Below, one piece after another: positions 37,517-47,352 of a stretch of DNA of 64,000 bases; position 1 is the stretch's first letter; every line of letters begins with the position of its first letter. This DNA comes from Pseudomonas fragi (GTDB lineage Bacteria; Pseudomonadota; Gammaproteobacteria; Pseudomonadales; Pseudomonadaceae). A program made the position numbers and the translations under genes. Below the pieces are notes generated by a model. That model made no database searches. It saw only the letters and a list, made by a program, of their open reading frames with translations, and had not been told where the DNA came from. Location of the stretch: assembly GCF_025426255.1 (NCBI RefSeq), contig NZ_CP104861.1, positions 1,426,001 to 1,490,000 on the forward strand. Reading direction: 5' to 3'.

Positions 37517-38080
37517 TCAGGGGCTTTGTGCTAATAAATTCAGGCGAAGGTTTTCGGGCAGACCTTCGGGTGCGAGCCAGATCCCCAGGTAGATCTTGGC
37601 CAGTTCTTGATTCTGGCTGTTGAAAATCACCGCGCCATTGCGCTCGATGTTCAATCCGCGTTGCGGGACGTAGTCCAGGGCATAGCGGTCGCCACGTTTG
37701 ATGTCGCCGAAGCTGGCTTGCAGTTTTTTTAATGGGCCGTCGAGACTGGCCAGGATGGCTGCTGATTGCTGGCGCTTGAGGATAGTGGCGGATGCTTTGG
37801 TGATATCACCGTGATCCAGGTCGCGCAGATAAAACAGCTCAATGCGCAAGTCGAGCTGTTCGTTAAAGGCCTGTTGCGGGGTGATGCCAGGTTGGGTGAA
37901 CAGGGCGGCGGCGTAGATGTCGGCCCACAAATACGTCAGTACGATCTGGCCTTTGCGTTCCATGACTTGCGAGCCGTCTGTCCAGTGATCTGGAAAATTG
38001 GCTTCTTTTAATCGAGCAGGCTCGGCGGCCACGCCGGTGGTGCTGTAGATCAGCAAAAGTACGATCAACATCTGGCGCAT
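37517..38080 (-). CDS. Chalcone isomerase-like periplasmic protein
   Basis: A 187-residue exported protein. A signal peptide (MRQMLIVLLLIYSTTGVAAE) is followed by a domain with YLWADIYAAALF, ELFYLRDL and DYVPQRGLNIERNG, which resembles the chalcone-isomerase-like fold common in Proteobacteria (no flavonoid activity expected; fatty-acid or unknown ligand binding). The ATG at 38080 begins the signal peptide and the upstream 17 codons are dropped. It is divergent from sthA; role unknown. Confidence 0.8.
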   Translation of the reverse strand: MRQMLIVLLLIYSTTGVAAEPARLKEANFPDHWTDGSQVMERKGQIVLTYLWADIYAAALFTQPGITPQQAFNEQLDLRIELFYLRDLDHGDITKASATILKRQQSAAILASLDGPLKKLQASFGDIKRGDRYALDYVPQRGLNIERNGAVIFNSQNQELAKIYLGIWLAPEGLPENLRLNLLAQSP

Positions 38081-38316
38081 GATGGGTGGCTCTGATCGAT
38101 TGAAATGTAGCCTGCGGCAGCGGCTACACAAGAGTGAAGCTCAATCGCCTATGTAGTGAATACAAAAATAGCCAACGACCAGACCAAGGGTTAATGTTCG
38201 CGGCGTTCAGGCTTCTATAGACTGTGCCCCACGTTTTGATCCTTCATGGCGCTGGCCGCGACATGATTTAGCCGCAGGTGCCCACAGGGTGCCACGGCCT
38301 GTTCTGAGGAGTACGC

Positions 38317-39711
38317 ATGGCTGTCTACAACTACGACGTAGTGGTACTGGGTTCCGGCCCGGCAGGAGAAGGTGCGGCAATGAACGCCGCAAAAGCAGGG
38401 CGCAAGGTAGCGATGGTCGATAGCCGACGTCAGGTCGGTGGCAACTGCACGCACTTGGGCACTATCCCGTCCAAAGCCCTGCGTCACTCGGTCCGCCAGA
38501 TCATGCAGTTCAACACCAATCCGATGTTTCGGGCCATTGGTGAGCCGCGCTGGTTCTCGTTCCCGGACGTACTGAAAAGCGCAGAAAAAGTTATCTCCAA
38601 GCAGGTCGCTTCCCGCACGGGCTACTACGCACGTAACCGTATCGACCTGTTCTTCGGCACCGGCAGCTTTACCGACGAGCAAACTATCGAAGTGGTCTGC
38701 GCCAATGGCGTGGTTGAAACCTTGATGGCCAAGCAAGTCATCGTTGCTACCGGCTCGCGCCCATATCGCCCGGCCGATATCGATTTTAGCCACTCGCGCA
38801 TCTACGATAGCGACACCATCCTCAGCCTGGGCCACACCCCGCGCAAGCTGATCGTTTACGGTGCTGGCGTGATCGGTTGTGAATACGCGTCGATCTTCAG
38901 TGGTCTGGGGGTTTTGGTTGAGCTGGTGGATAACCGCGAGCAACTGCTGAGCTTCCTCGACTCCGAGATCTCGCAAGCGCTGAGCTACCACTTCAGCAAC
39001 AACAACATCACCGTGCGCCACAACGAAGAGTACGAGCGGGTTGAAGGCGTTGAAAACGGCGTGATCCTGCACCTCAAATCCGGCAAGAAGATCAAGGCCG
39101 ACGCCTTGCTCTGGTGCAATGGCCGTACCGGCAATACCGATCAGCTGGGCCTGGAAAACATTGGCATCAAGGCCAACGGCCGTGGCCAGGTTACGGTTGA
39201 TGAGAATTACCGCACCACAGTGCCGAACATCTATGCCGCAGGCGATGTGATCGGCTGGCCAAGCCTGGCCAGTGCCGCGCATGACCAGGGGCGTTCGGCG
39301 GCGGGCAGCATCGTTGATAATGGCAGCTGGCGCTTCGTCAATGACGTGCCAACCGGGATCTACACCATTCCGGAGATCAGCTCGATCGGCAAGAACGAGC
39401 AAGAGCTGACCCAGGCCAAGGTGCCGTATGAAGTGGGCAAGGCGTTCTTCAAGAGCATGGCGCGGGCGCAGATTGCCGGTGAGCCTCAGGGCATGCTGAA
39501 AATCCTGTTCCACCGTGAAACCCTGCAAGTGCTGGGCGTTCACTGCTTCGGTTATCAGGCGTCGGAGATTGTGCACATCGGTCAGGCGATCATGAACCAG
39601 CCGGGTGAGCTCAATACCTTGAAGTACTTCGTTAACACCACGTTCAACTACCCGACCATGGCTGAAGCCTATCGGGTAGCTGCTTACGATGGTCTAAACC
39701 GGCTTTTTTAA
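38317..39711 (+). CDS. sthA: Soluble pyridine nucleotide transhydrogenase SthA
   Basis: A 464-residue flavoprotein of the disulfide-reductase family that moves reducing equivalents between NADPH and NAD+. FAD-binding [20 protein letters not shown] at the N-terminus, NAD(P)-binding [15 protein letters not shown] in the middle, and a dimerisation domain. The usual redox CxxxxC is replaced by C-T-H-L-G-T ([15 protein letters not shown]), the hallmark that separates SthA from lipoamide dehydrogenase. GAGGAG precedes the ATG. A 25-base GC-rich hairpin (39718-39742) follows the stop. Confidence 0.96.
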   Translation: MAVYNYDVVVLGSGPAGEGAAMNAAKAGRKVAMVDSRRQVGGNCTHLGTIPSKALRHSVRQIMQFNTNPMFRAIGEPRWFSFPDVLKSAEKVISKQVASRTGYYARNRIDLFFGTGSFTDEQTIEVVCANGVVETLMAKQVIVATGSRPYRPADIDFSHSRIYDSDTILSLGHTPRKLIVYGAGVIGCEYASIFSGLGVLVELVDNREQLLSFLDSEISQALSYHFSNNNITVRHNEEYERVEGVENGVILHLKSGKKIKADALLWCNGRTGNTDQLGLENIGIKANGRGQVTVDENYRTTVPNIYAAGDVIGWPSLASAAHDQGRSAAGSIVDNGSWRFVNDVPTGIYTIPEISSIGKNEQELTQAKVPYEVGKAFFKSMARAQIAGEPQGMLKILFHRETLQVLGVHCFGYQASEIVHIGQAIMNQPGELNTLKYFVNTTFNYPTMAEAYRVAAYDGLNRLF

Positions 39712-39717
39712 GCGGCT

Positions 39718-39742
39718 CCGGCCGGTGGCCTGAGCCGGCCGG
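39718..39742. terminator. GC-rich hairpin between convergent sthA and GDPD genes
   Basis: CCGGCCGG repeated at 39718-39725 and 39735-39742 is self-complementary; there is no T run, so termination strength is uncertain. Confidence 0.45.
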
Positions 39743-39753
39743 GGAGACCGATT

Positions 39754-40476
39754 TCAGCCATTCCCAAGGGTGGCAGTGGCCAAACCGGGAAAGTCTGTAA
39801 TCAGGCTATCTACGCCGAAGTCGGCGAGCCTGCGCATCAGCGCAGGCTCGTTGACTGTCCATACCGACACATGCAAGCCCTGGCGCTGTGCCTTTTCAAG
39901 GCGTTCAGGTGTGCAAAGTGTCCAGTTCAGCGCCAACATCTCGCAGCCATAGCTCTGGGCGACCTTGATCGGGTCGAGCCAGGCGTATTCGGCTACCAGT
40001 CCGCGTGACAGATCCGGGGTCAACTCCAGCGCAGCCTTGAGCACTTCGCGAGAACTGGATGTGACGGTGACCTTGTCCAGGATGCCGTGACGTACCGCCA
40101 TTTCACGAATCGCCAGCACGGTAGTAGCTGCGCGGGTGCGTGAGGCGCTTTTGACTTCCAGCTGCCAGTGCTCGAAGTTGCATTTCTCAAACAGTTCTTC
40201 AAGACGCGGGATCGGGCACGGATGCATCCAGCCCGGGCCGCCCTTGCGTGCGTCATAGGTCACCAGATCGGCAGCGGTTTGTTCGATCACCTTACCGCGC
40301 CGGTCCGTGGTGCGTTTGAGTGTCGGGTCGTGGATTACCATCAGCTCGCCATCCTTGGACAGATGCAGGTCGAGCTCACAGCGACGAACGCCATGCTTGA
40401 GGCATTGCTCAAAGCTGGCAAGGGTGTTTTCCGGTGCTTCGCCTTTGGCGCCGCGGTGGCCATAAATCAGGGTCAC
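39754..40476 (-). CDS. Glycerophosphodiester phosphodiesterase
   Basis: A 240-residue TIM-barrel enzyme that hydrolyses deacylated phospholipids to glycerol-3-phosphate and an alcohol. Metal and catalytic signature at the N-terminus: YGHRGAKGEAPENT (first histidine), ELDLHLSKDGELMVIHDPTL (E-D pair and second histidine). The end SVWTVNEPALMRRLADFGVD is typical of the family. No signal peptide, so cytoplasmic (UgpQ-like). The PilZ gene lies 15 bases upstream, so they may form an operon. Confidence 0.93.
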   Translation of the reverse strand: MTLIYGHRGAKGEAPENTLASFEQCLKHGVRRCELDLHLSKDGELMVIHDPTLKRTTDRRGKVIEQTAADLVTYDARKGGPGWMHPCPIPRLEELFEKCNFEHWQLEVKSASRTRAATTVLAIREMAVRHGILDKVTVTSSSREVLKAALELTPDLSRGLVAEYAWLDPIKVAQSYGCEMLALNWTLCTPERLEKAQRQGLHVSVWTVNEPALMRRLADFGVDSLITDFPGLATATLGNG

Positions 40477-40491
40477 AATTGCTCCTTGTAA

Positions 40492-41097
40492 TTAGTGCTC
40501 ACGGCCCGGTGCTTGCTCGGCCGCAGATTCGTGTTGTTCGCGGGCCAGGCGGCGTGCCTGTGCCTGTTTTTGCAAAATATAGCGCGCCAACAGCTGGCGT
40601 TGCGTATCGGTGATGGATTCAAACTCAGTGTCTATTTTGTAACCGGCACCCTGCGCCAGGCATTCGCTGACGCGGGCGCGCAGTAGCAAGCCCAGGGCTT
40701 GTGGCATCAATACCAGCTTGATCGACAGGTGGCTGCCCGCCGGGTATGCGTGCGGGTGATGAAACGCGATACCGGCTTCGGACAGCTGTACTGGCTGCGG
40801 CTCGCCGATTTTGCCCAGCACGGTTTGTGCGACGATCTGGCTGAGCAGTTCGACGCGTTTATTCAGAGTTTTAAGGTAGCTGGAAAGTGCACGATCACGC
40901 TCGCTGATCTGGCGCAGCAGGTGTTGGGACTCGAATTCGCTCAGGTGCAACTCACTGAGCAAATTGAACAACGGCGACGCATCCTGCAACACTTCGCTGC
41001 TCGCGGCTTCGGGGGCCGACAGCGGGGTTATTTCCAGTGCGATCAGATCCTCGATACGGTAGTATTCGCGGCGATCTGCGTCATTTAATGTCGACAT
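40492..41097 (-). CDS. PilZ domain-containing protein
   Basis: A 201-residue protein. Near the N-terminus RREYYRIED contains the arginine patch R-x-x-x-R of PilZ domains, and the later LSEAGIAF resembles the [DN]-x-S-x-x-G loop. Here the first position is Gln/Leu rather than Asp/Asn, so c-di-GMP affinity is uncertain. Between them is a long helical insertion (about 40-120), unlike minimal PilZ proteins. It is likely a c-di-GMP effector or a degenerate relative; target unknown. The GDPD gene follows 15 bases downstream. Confidence 0.82.
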   Translation of the reverse strand: MSTLNDADRREYYRIEDLIALEITPLSAPEAASSEVLQDASPLFNLLSELHLSEFESQHLLRQISERDRALSSYLKTLNKRVELLSQIVAQTVLGKIGEPQPVQLSEAGIAFHHPHAYPAGSHLSIKLVLMPQALGLLLRARVSECLAQGAGYKIDTEFESITDTQRQLLARYILQKQAQARRLAREQHESAAEQAPGREH

Positions 41098-41191
41098 GGC
41101 GAACCCGTGATGGCGGCTGTGGTCTGAGTGTAAAGCTGCTTATCAGGCCCCGCCACAAGGACGTCTTCTTTTCCCTCGAACAAGCCCCGAC

Positions 41192-42442
41192 ATGTTCAGA
41201 CCTCTCTCTTTATTTATCGGCACGCGTTATACCCGTGCAAAGCGCCGCAATCATTTTGTGTCGTTCATTTCTCTGACTTCAATGATCGGACTCGCCCTCG
41301 GCGTGGTCGTGATGATTGTGGTGCTGTCGGTGATGAACGGCTTCGATCATGAGATGCGCACCCGTGTGCTGGGCATGGTGCCCCACGCGACTATCGTCGG
41401 CGATCAACCGATCAGCGACTGGCAAAGCCTGGCCGCCAAGGTCAAGCAAAACCCGAAGGTGGAGGCGGTTGCGCCGTTCACCCAGATGCAGGGTTTGCTG
41501 ACCAATGACGGCAATGTGCAGAAGGTACTGCTCAATGCCATCGACCCGGCGCAGGAGCGCAACGTGTCGATCATCGATCAGTTTATGCAGCAGGGGCAGC
41601 TCGATTCGCTGACTCCGGGCAGCTTCGGCATCATCATTGGCGACAAGGCGGCGAAAAAACTCGGCGTGGCCGTTGGTGACAAGCTGACCTTTGTTGCGCC
41701 GGAAGTCACCGTGACCCCGGCAGGCATGTTCCCGCGCATGAAGCGCTTCACCGTGCAGGGCATTTTCCATGTCGGCGCCGGTGAGATTGACGGTTATCTA
41801 GGTATCACCAACCTGCAGGATCTGGCGCGTTTGCAGCGCTGGAAACCCGATCAGGTGCAGGGCCTGCGGCTCAAGTTCGATGATCTGTTCGAGGCCCCGC
41901 GCACCGCATGGGAAATCGCCCAGCAGTTGGGTGAAAACCAGTATTACGCCCGTGACTGGACCCGTACCCACGGCAATCTGTACCAGGCCATTCGCATGGA
42001 AAAAGCCATGATCGGCCTGCTGCTGTTGCTGATTGTGGCCGTGGCCGCGTTCAACATCATTTCCACGCTGGTGATGGTGGTCAATGACAAGAAAGGTGAC
42101 ATCGCCATCCTGCGCACCCTGGGTGCAACGCCGGGCACAATCATGGCGACCTTTATGGTGCAGGGCACGGTGATCGGTGTGGTCGGAACCGCGATCGGGG
42201 CTGTGGTCGGGATGTTTGCCGCACTTAATGTCAGCGCCGCGATCTCGGCCCTGGAAGGTCTGATCGGGCACAAGTTTCTCAATGCCGACGTGTATTTCAT
42301 CGACTACCTCCCGTCGCAATTGCAGGCGCAGGACGTGTTGATGGTGTGCGGTGCGGCATTGGTTCTGAGTTTCCTCGCGACCTTGTACCCGGCCTGGCGT
42401 GCTGCGCGCACCCAGCCTGCGCAGGCGCTTCGTTATGAGTGA
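41192..42442 (+). CDS. lolC: Lipoprotein-releasing ABC transporter permease LolC
   Basis: A 416-residue inner-membrane permease of the LolCDE complex that extracts lipoproteins from the inner membrane for LolA. One N-terminal transmembrane helix ([18 protein letters not shown]), a large periplasmic MacB-like domain, and three C-terminal helices including the FtsX signature region [20 protein letters not shown]. It is strongly similar to the third gene, lolE; assignment of C versus E is by gene order. lolD starts at the end of this gene. Confidence 0.93.
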   Translation: MFRPLSLFIGTRYTRAKRRNHFVSFISLTSMIGLALGVVVMIVVLSVMNGFDHEMRTRVLGMVPHATIVGDQPISDWQSLAAKVKQNPKVEAVAPFTQMQGLLTNDGNVQKVLLNAIDPAQERNVSIIDQFMQQGQLDSLTPGSFGIIIGDKAAKKLGVAVGDKLTFVAPEVTVTPAGMFPRMKRFTVQGIFHVGAGEIDGYLGITNLQDLARLQRWKPDQVQGLRLKFDDLFEAPRTAWEIAQQLGENQYYARDWTRTHGNLYQAIRMEKAMIGLLLLLIVAVAAFNIISTLVMVVNDKKGDIAILRTLGATPGTIMATFMVQGTVIGVVGTAIGAVVGMFAALNVSAAISALEGLIGHKFLNADVYFIDYLPSQLQAQDVLMVCGAALVLSFLATLYPAWRAARTQPAQALRYE

Positions 42443-42449
42443 GTTGGGC

Positions 42450-43133
42450 ATGAAAGAACAAGCAGTGTTGAGTTGCCGCAACCTGGGCAAGTCCTATGAG
42501 GAAGGCCCGGAATCAGTGGTTGTACTGTCGGGCCTGCAGCTTGAGCTGCATCCCGGTGAGCGGGTAGCGATTGTCGGTACCTCGGGTTCGGGCAAAAGTA
42601 CCCTGCTCAATATGCTCGGCGGCCTTGATACCCCGACTACCGGCAGCGTCTGGCTGGCCGGTGAAGAGCTGTCAGCGCTGGGCGAAAAAGCCCGTGGCCT
42701 GTTGCGTAATCGTTCGTTGGGTTTCGTTTATCAGTTCCACCACTTGCTGCCCGAGTTCACTGCGCTGGAAAACGTCTGCATGCCGCTGTTGATCGGCAAG
42801 ACGGCGATCCCAGAGGCGCGTGAGCGTGCCACTGCATTGTTGACCCGGGTGGGTCTGGGCCATCGCCTGGAGCACAAGCCGTCGGAGTTGTCGGGCGGCG
42901 AGCGCCAGCGTGTGGCAATTGCCCGAGCACTGGTCAACAAGCCGGGGCTGGTGATGCTCGACGAGCCCACCGGCAACCTCGATTCGCACACCGCCCAAGG
43001 CATTCAGGATCTGATGCTGGAGCTCAGCACGTCGATGCGCACTGCGTTCCTGGTGGTGACGCATGACATGAATCTGGCCCGCCAAATGGACCGCGTGTTG
43101 CACCTCCAGGAAGGTTGCCTGACCGCGATCTGA
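42450..43133 (+). CDS. lolD: Lipoprotein-releasing ABC transporter ATPase LolD
   Basis: A 227-residue ATPase with Walker [10 protein letters not shown], signature [15 protein letters not shown] and Walker [12 protein letters not shown]. The [15 protein letters not shown] stretch is the Lol/MacB/LolD subfamily pattern. Start at ATG 42450 ([20 protein letters not shown]); an ATG at 42435 would overlap the lolC stop by eight bases and is a plausible alternative. It energises lipoprotein release with LolC and LolE. Confidence 0.95.
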   Translation: MKEQAVLSCRNLGKSYEEGPESVVVLSGLQLELHPGERVAIVGTSGSGKSTLLNMLGGLDTPTTGSVWLAGEELSALGEKARGLLRNRSLGFVYQFHHLLPEFTALENVCMPLLIGKTAIPEARERATALLTRVGLGHRLEHKPSELSGGERQRVAIARALVNKPGLVMLDEPTGNLDSHTAQGIQDLMLELSTSMRTAFLVVTHDMNLARQMDRVLHLQEGCLTAI

Positions 43134-43142
43134 TCGGCCAGA

Positions 43143-43170
43143 ACCCGGCGCCTGCCAGCAGGTGTCGGGT
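43143..43170 (+). terminator. Intra-operon hairpin between lolD and lolE
   Basis: ACCCG...GCCTG pairs with CAGG...CGGGT around CCAG, with internal mismatches, and is followed by CTTTAATTTTT. It lies 27 bases before the lolE start and may attenuate transcription into lolE. Strength unknown. Confidence 0.45.
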
Positions 43171-43196
43171 CTTTAATTTTTATACGGTGCCCGCGA

Positions 43197-44441
43197 ATGT
43201 TCAGACCGTTATCGATTTTCATCGGCACGCGCTATACCCGCGCCAAGCGCCGCAATCGTTTTGTTTCGTTTATCTCCATGACCTCGATGATCGGCCTCGC
43301 CCTGGGCGTGCTGGCGATGATCGTGGTGTTGTCGGTGATGAATGGTTTTCAACGTGAAATGAGTAACCGCATCCTCGGTATGGTGCCGCACGCGACCATC
43401 GTTGGGGTAAAACCGATTGATGACTGGCGCCCGGTAGCCGATGCCGCGATGAAAAATCCTGAAGTCACGGCAGCTGTGCCCTTCACCGAGCTGGACGGCA
43501 TGCTGTCCTTCAAGGGGTTGATGCAGCCGATCCAGATCAGCGGTATTGACCCGGCTCAGGAAGGCAAGGTGTCGATCGTGACCCAGCATATTGCGCAGGG
43601 CAGTCTCGAAGACCTGAAACCGGGTGAGTTCGGTGTGGTGCTGGGTGATATTACAGCGCGGCGTTTTCGCCTGGCGGTCGGTGACAAGATCACTTTGATC
43701 GTGCCCGAGGCCAGTACTGCGCCGGGCGGGATCACCCCGCGTTTACAGCGTTTGAACGTGGTGGGCATCTTCAAGGTCGGGGCTGAGCTGGATGGCACCA
43801 TGGGCCTGATCCATATGGCCGATGCTGCTGCCATTCAACACTGGGAGCCGAATCAGGTGCAAAGCGTGCGCCTGGCGGTCAAGGACCTGTACGCGGCGCC
43901 GCAGGTTTCGCAGCAGGTGGCAGCGGGCCTGGGAGATGGTTACAAGGCGGACGACTGGACCCACACCCAGGGCAGTCTGTTCAGTGCCATGAAAATGGAA
44001 AAAACCATGATTGGTCTGTTGCTGCTGATGATCGTTGCCGTGGCGGCGTTTAACATCATCGCCACACTGATCATGGTGGTGAACGACAAGGGCGCGGATA
44101 TCGCAATTTTGCGCACCATTGGCGCTACACCGCGCCAGATCATGGCGATTTTTATGGTCCAGGGTACGGTGATCGGCATCGTCGGCACCTTGATTGGTGG
44201 CGTGCTGGGGGTGATTGCGGCGTTGAATGTCAGTGAGCTGGTGGGTTGGATGGAGCGGGTTTCCGGGCAGCACATCTTCAGTTCCGACGTGTATTTCGTC
44301 AGCAATCTGCCGTCAGAGTTGCAAGGTGGTGATGTGGCGTTGATCTGTGGCGCGGGCTTTGTGCTGAGCTTTTTGGCCACGCTGTACCCCGCGTACCGTG
44401 CAGCCAAAATCCAGCCGGCCCATGCGCTGCGCTATTCCTGA
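43197..44441 (+). CDS. lolE: Lipoprotein-releasing ABC transporter permease LolE
   Basis: A 414-residue paralog of LolC with the same layout (first helix [20 protein letters not shown], FtsX-type C-terminal helices [18 protein letters not shown]). The two N-termini share [19 protein letters not shown] almost exactly. It completes the lolC-lolD-lolE set, the usual three-gene gammaproteobacterial arrangement. The region before the ATG (ACGGTGCCCGCGA) has no strong ribosome-binding site. Confidence 0.93.
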   Translation: MFRPLSIFIGTRYTRAKRRNRFVSFISMTSMIGLALGVLAMIVVLSVMNGFQREMSNRILGMVPHATIVGVKPIDDWRPVADAAMKNPEVTAAVPFTELDGMLSFKGLMQPIQISGIDPAQEGKVSIVTQHIAQGSLEDLKPGEFGVVLGDITARRFRLAVGDKITLIVPEASTAPGGITPRLQRLNVVGIFKVGAELDGTMGLIHMADAAAIQHWEPNQVQSVRLAVKDLYAAPQVSQQVAAGLGDGYKADDWTHTQGSLFSAMKMEKTMIGLLLLMIVAVAAFNIIATLIMVVNDKGADIAILRTIGATPRQIMAIFMVQGTVIGIVGTLIGGVLGVIAALNVSELVGWMERVSGQHIFSSDVYFVSNLPSELQGGDVALICGAGFVLSFLATLYPAYRAAKIQPAHALRYS

Positions 44442-44459
44442 TTGGATTCGCCGTTATGT

Positions 44460-44544
44460 GTGGGAGCGGGCTTGCTCGCGATTGGATCACTGCGGTTAGC
44501 ATGACAGACCGCAGCGCCTGTATCGCGAGCAAGCCCGCTCCCAC
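44460..44544. repeat. REP-type inverted repeat, GTGGGAGCG family
   Basis: GTGGGAGCGGGCTTGCTCGCG and the complementary right arm ending CCCAC, separated by about 40 bases, between convergent lolE and copS. Confidence 0.88.
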
Positions 44545-44553
44545 GCGAGAAGG

Positions 44554-45906
44554 TCAGGCAGGCAACTCAATTACAAACCGTGTGATCCCTTCCTGCGACT
44601 CACAGCGAATCTGCCCACCATGGGCACGAATGATCGACTGGGTGATCGCCAGCCCCAACCCCGCATGCTCGCTACTGCCTTCACGGCGCGCCGGGTCTGC
44701 CCGATAGAACCGGTCAAACAGGCGCGGTAGCAACTCGGCGGGTATCCCGTCGCCAGTGTTCTCGATGCTGATGCGTACCCCGGTCGTTGATTGGCCAATC
44801 AGGACCTTGATCGCACCCCCGTTTGGCGTATAGCGCAGTGCGTTATCCAGCAGGTTGGAGAGGGCGCGGCGCAGCATGCTCCGATCACCTGCCAGGTGCG
44901 CGCTGCCTTTGCGGCTCAGCTCTATCTGCGAGTCTTCGGCCAATAGCGCATAAAATTCCAGCAGCGCCTCCACTTCATGACTGAGGTCCAGCGGCTCGCG
45001 GCGCGGCGTAAGCAAGCCATGGTCGGCCTTGGCCAGATACAACATATCGTTGACCAGCTGGGCCATCCATTGCAGTTCCTCGAGGTTGCTGTGCAGTGCC
45101 TCGCGATACTCTTCAATGCCCCGTGGGCGGGTCAGGGTGACTTGAGTGTGGGTCAGCAAGTTGGATAGCGGAGTGCGCAACTCATGCGCGATATCGGCGG
45201 AGAACGCCGACAATCGCTGAAATGATTCGTCCAGCCGTTCAAGCATGGCATTGAAGGCAGTGGCCAGGTCCGCCAGTTCGCTGGGCATTTGTTCCTGGGG
45301 CAAGCGGGCGTTGAGCGAGTCAGCCGAAACACTGGCTGCAATCGCGCTCATGCGACGCAAGGGGCGCAGGCCGCTACGTGCTGCCCAGGCGCCGAGAATT
45401 GCCGTAGCCAGCGCTGAGAGGCCGACAGTCATCCAGATCAGGCGTTGCATGCGCTGCAGAAAGTGCTGGTGGTGGGTGATGTCCAGCAACAGCGTCAGAT
45501 GCGGGGCGTTTGGGTTGTCGTTCTGTGGCACCAGCACGCGGTAATCGGTGCCATTGATTTGTAGGCTGCCCAGGCCCGGTCGGGTTTCAAGGTCAAGTGG
45601 CAGGCGCGGTGAGCTGTCAAACCACAGGTGCCCGTCCGGGCCGCGCACCCGCACTGCAAGATCCGGCTGGTGGGTCAGGTCCTGTTGCAGTGCCGGCAGG
45701 CGCAGGGTGAAGCGCTCCAGGGTGTCTGCCCCTTGCAGCGTGCTGCGCAAGACGGCGAGGCGGCTTTCCATCAGTTGCTGATCGAGCTCGACAAAATGTA
45801 CTTCGCTGGCCCGTCCGAACAGCACCCCGGCAAACAGCGATACCACCGCAGTGCAGCCTGCAAACAACAGTGCCAGGCGGCTGCTCAGGGACAGCCGGCG
45901 CATCAA
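44554..45906 (-). CDS. copS: Copper-type sensor histidine kinase (CopS/CusS)
   Basis: A 450-residue heavy-metal sensor kinase. N-terminal membrane helix ([20 protein letters not shown]), a periplasmic domain of about 125 residues, a second helix near residue 165 ([16 protein letters not shown]), a HAMP linker, phospho-acceptor H241 in [10 protein letters not shown], and a C-terminal ATPase domain with an asparagine box ([11 protein letters not shown]) and G-rich motifs. It overlaps copR by four bases. It senses periplasmic copper by family analogy; the periplasmic half has His/Asp patches ([10 protein letters not shown]). Confidence 0.9.
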   Translation of the reverse strand: MMRRLSLSSRLALLFAGCTAVVSLFAGVLFGRASEVHFVELDQQLMESRLAVLRSTLQGADTLERFTLRLPALQQDLTHQPDLAVRVRGPDGHLWFDSSPRLPLDLETRPGLGSLQINGTDYRVLVPQNDNPNAPHLTLLLDITHHQHFLQRMQRLIWMTVGLSALATAILGAWAARSGLRPLRRMSAIAASVSADSLNARLPQEQMPSELADLATAFNAMLERLDESFQRLSAFSADIAHELRTPLSNLLTHTQVTLTRPRGIEEYREALHSNLEELQWMAQLVNDMLYLAKADHGLLTPRREPLDLSHEVEALLEFYALLAEDSQIELSRKGSAHLAGDRSMLRRALSNLLDNALRYTPNGGAIKVLIGQSTTGVRISIENTGDGIPAELLPRLFDRFYRADPARREGSSEHAGLGLAITQSIIRAHGGQIRCESQEGITRFVIELPA

Positions 45907-46583
45907 CTGCTGCGCTCTTCGAGTACGTAGCCCATGCCGCGGACGGTATGGATCAACTTCTGCTCATGGCTGTCGTCGATTTTCAGGCGCAGGCGGCGGA
46001 TCGCGACTTCGATGACGTTGGTGTCACTATCAAAGTTCATGTCCCACACCTGCGAGGCAATCAGGGACTTGGGCAGCACCTCGCCTTGGCGGCGCAGCAG
46101 CAGTTCCAGCAGGGAGAACTCCTTTGCGGTGAGGTCTATGCGCTGGCCGTTGCGTTCTGCGCGGCGGCGGATCAAGTCCAGACGCAGATCGGCCAGTTGC
46201 AGGCTGGTTTCCTGCGGTGTATTGCTGCCGCGACGCAGCAGGCTGCGCACCCGCGCCAGCAGTTCGGAAAACGCGAACGGCTTGACCAGATAGTCGTCGG
46301 CCCCCAGTTCCAGCCCGTGGACGCGGTCGTCGACGGCATCGCGCGCGGTCAAGAACAGCACCGGCATGGTCAGCCCTGCGCTGCGTACTGCTTGCAGGAT
46401 TTGCCAACCATCTCGACCGGGCAACATGACGTCGAGAATCAGCAGCGAGTAGTCGCCGGTCAGTGCCAAGTGTTGCCCGGTAATACCGTCGGCAGCCAGT
46501 TCGGCGGTGAACCCGGCCTCGCTCAAGCCCTGGCGCAAGTACTGGCCGGTTTTAACCTGGTCTTCGACAATCAGCAGTTTCAT
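45903..46583 (-). CDS. copR: Copper-responsive response regulator CopR
   Basis: A 226-residue OmpR/CusR-type regulator. Receiver domain with acidic residues D8 (VED) and phospho-acceptor D51 ([13 protein letters not shown]), then a winged-helix C-terminal domain (about 125-226, ending [20 protein letters not shown]). It should bind the TGACAA-N2-TTGTAA box at 46648 in the divergent region and activate both copRS and copI when copper is present, as CopR/CusR do elsewhere. Confidence 0.92.
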   Translation of the reverse strand: MKLLIVEDQVKTGQYLRQGLSEAGFTAELAADGITGQHLALTGDYSLLILDVMLPGRDGWQILQAVRSAGLTMPVLFLTARDAVDDRVHGLELGADDYLVKPFAFSELLARVRSLLRRGSNTPQETSLQLADLRLDLIRRRAERNGQRIDLTAKEFSLLELLLRRQGEVLPKSLIASQVWDMNFDSDTNVIEVAIRRLRLKIDDSHEQKLIHTVRGMGYVLEERSS

Positions 46584-46647
46584 GGTCGACTCATCGTAAA
46601 AATTAACCTCAGCCTTATACCTTGCAGCTCGTTATGTAGGGTCAAGC

Positions 46648-46662
46648 TGACAAAGTTGTAAT
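46648..46662. promoter_or_regulatory. Candidate CopR/CusR box
   Basis: TGACAAAGTTGTAAT in the divergent copRS-copI region matches the half-sites TGACAA and TTGTAA separated by two bases, as in CusR/CopR boxes. A nearby TTACGGTCAG may add a weaker partner. It lies 65 bases from the copR start and 71 from the copI start. Confidence 0.65.
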
Positions 46663-46733
46663 CTTACGGTCAGTTGAATGCCAGTACCGGGATTTTAAAG
46701 TGGTGATATGACTTTTGGTTTCTGGGAGCAAGT

Positions 46734-47270
46734 ATGACCGTACGTATCCGTTTGTCGCTCGCGGCCTGTTTATTGGCTTTGGGTTTGCCGGTGATGGCCT
46801 CGCCTGCCGGCCATTATGATTTCGGCCAGCCTGCGCCAGCCGCCAGTGCCACGCGTACGGTGGAGGTGGACATGACCGACATGGCTTTCACGCCAAAGTC
46901 ACTGGAGGTGAAAGCCGGTGAGACCGTACGTTTTGTACTGGTCAATAATGGGCAGTTGCTGCACGAATTCAACCTGGGCAATGCGGCGATGCACGCGGCG
47001 CACCAGAAGGAAATGCTCGAAATGCAGCAAAGCGGCATGCTCACGCCGACCGGCATGGGGCGCGGGGCCATGGATCACTCGGCAATGGGCCACGGTTCGA
47101 TGGAGATGCCCGGCATGAAGCACGACGACCCTAACAGTGTGCTGGTGGAGCCGGGTAAAACCGCTGAACTGACCTGGACTTTCAGCAAGGCCGACAACCT
47201 GGAATTTGCCTGTAATGTGCCCGGTCACTACCAGGCGGGTATGGTCGGCAAGGTAAAAGTGGCGCCTTAA
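46734..47270 (+). CDS. copI: Periplasmic cupredoxin-type copper-binding protein (CopI-like)
   Basis: A 178-residue exported protein (signal peptide RIRLSLAACLLALGLPVMA). It has a plastocyanin/cupredoxin fold (MAFTPKSLEVKAGETVRFVL) with copper ligands in LLHEFNLG (His) and EFACNVPGHYQAGMVGKVKV (Cys, His, Met). Between the ligands is a Met/His-rich insertion (GMGRGAMDHSAMGHGSMEMP) that could bind extra Cu(I). It is divergent from copRS, shares its box, and probably gives periplasmic copper tolerance. Confidence 0.9.
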   Translation: MTVRIRLSLAACLLALGLPVMASPAGHYDFGQPAPAASATRTVEVDMTDMAFTPKSLEVKAGETVRFVLVNNGQLLHEFNLGNAAMHAAHQKEMLEMQQSGMLTPTGMGRGAMDHSAMGHGSMEMPGMKHDDPNSVLVEPGKTAELTWTFSKADNLEFACNVPGHYQAGMVGKVKVAP

Positions 47271-47293
47271 AACGCCCTGATCGTCAGTGAACG

Positions 47294-47348
47294 CTGAAAG
47301 CCTGGCTTAAACCCGATAGAATTACCGGGTTTTTCTAGCCAGGTTTTT
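47294..47348 (+). promoter_or_regulatory. Combined hairpin (copI end) and candidate queF promoter
   Basis: CCTGGCT (47301-47307) pairs with AGCCAGG (47336-47342), followed by six Ts, with an inner hairpin ACCCG/CGGGT. This reads as a nested terminator for copI. A promoter CTGAAA-N17-TAGAAT (47294-47299 and 47317-47322) overlaps it and would start queF mRNA about 47329. The AGG at 47341-47343 is the only candidate ribosome-binding site for the queF ATG at 47353, and it lies in the hairpin arm. Confidence 0.5.
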
Positions 47349-47352
47349 TGTC

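Noticed and set aside
47290..47352. preQ1 riboswitch before queF
   Set aside because: I could not place the conserved preQ1 motifs (for example the ACCC...AACTA-type tail) and the hairpin contains a promoter -10 instead.
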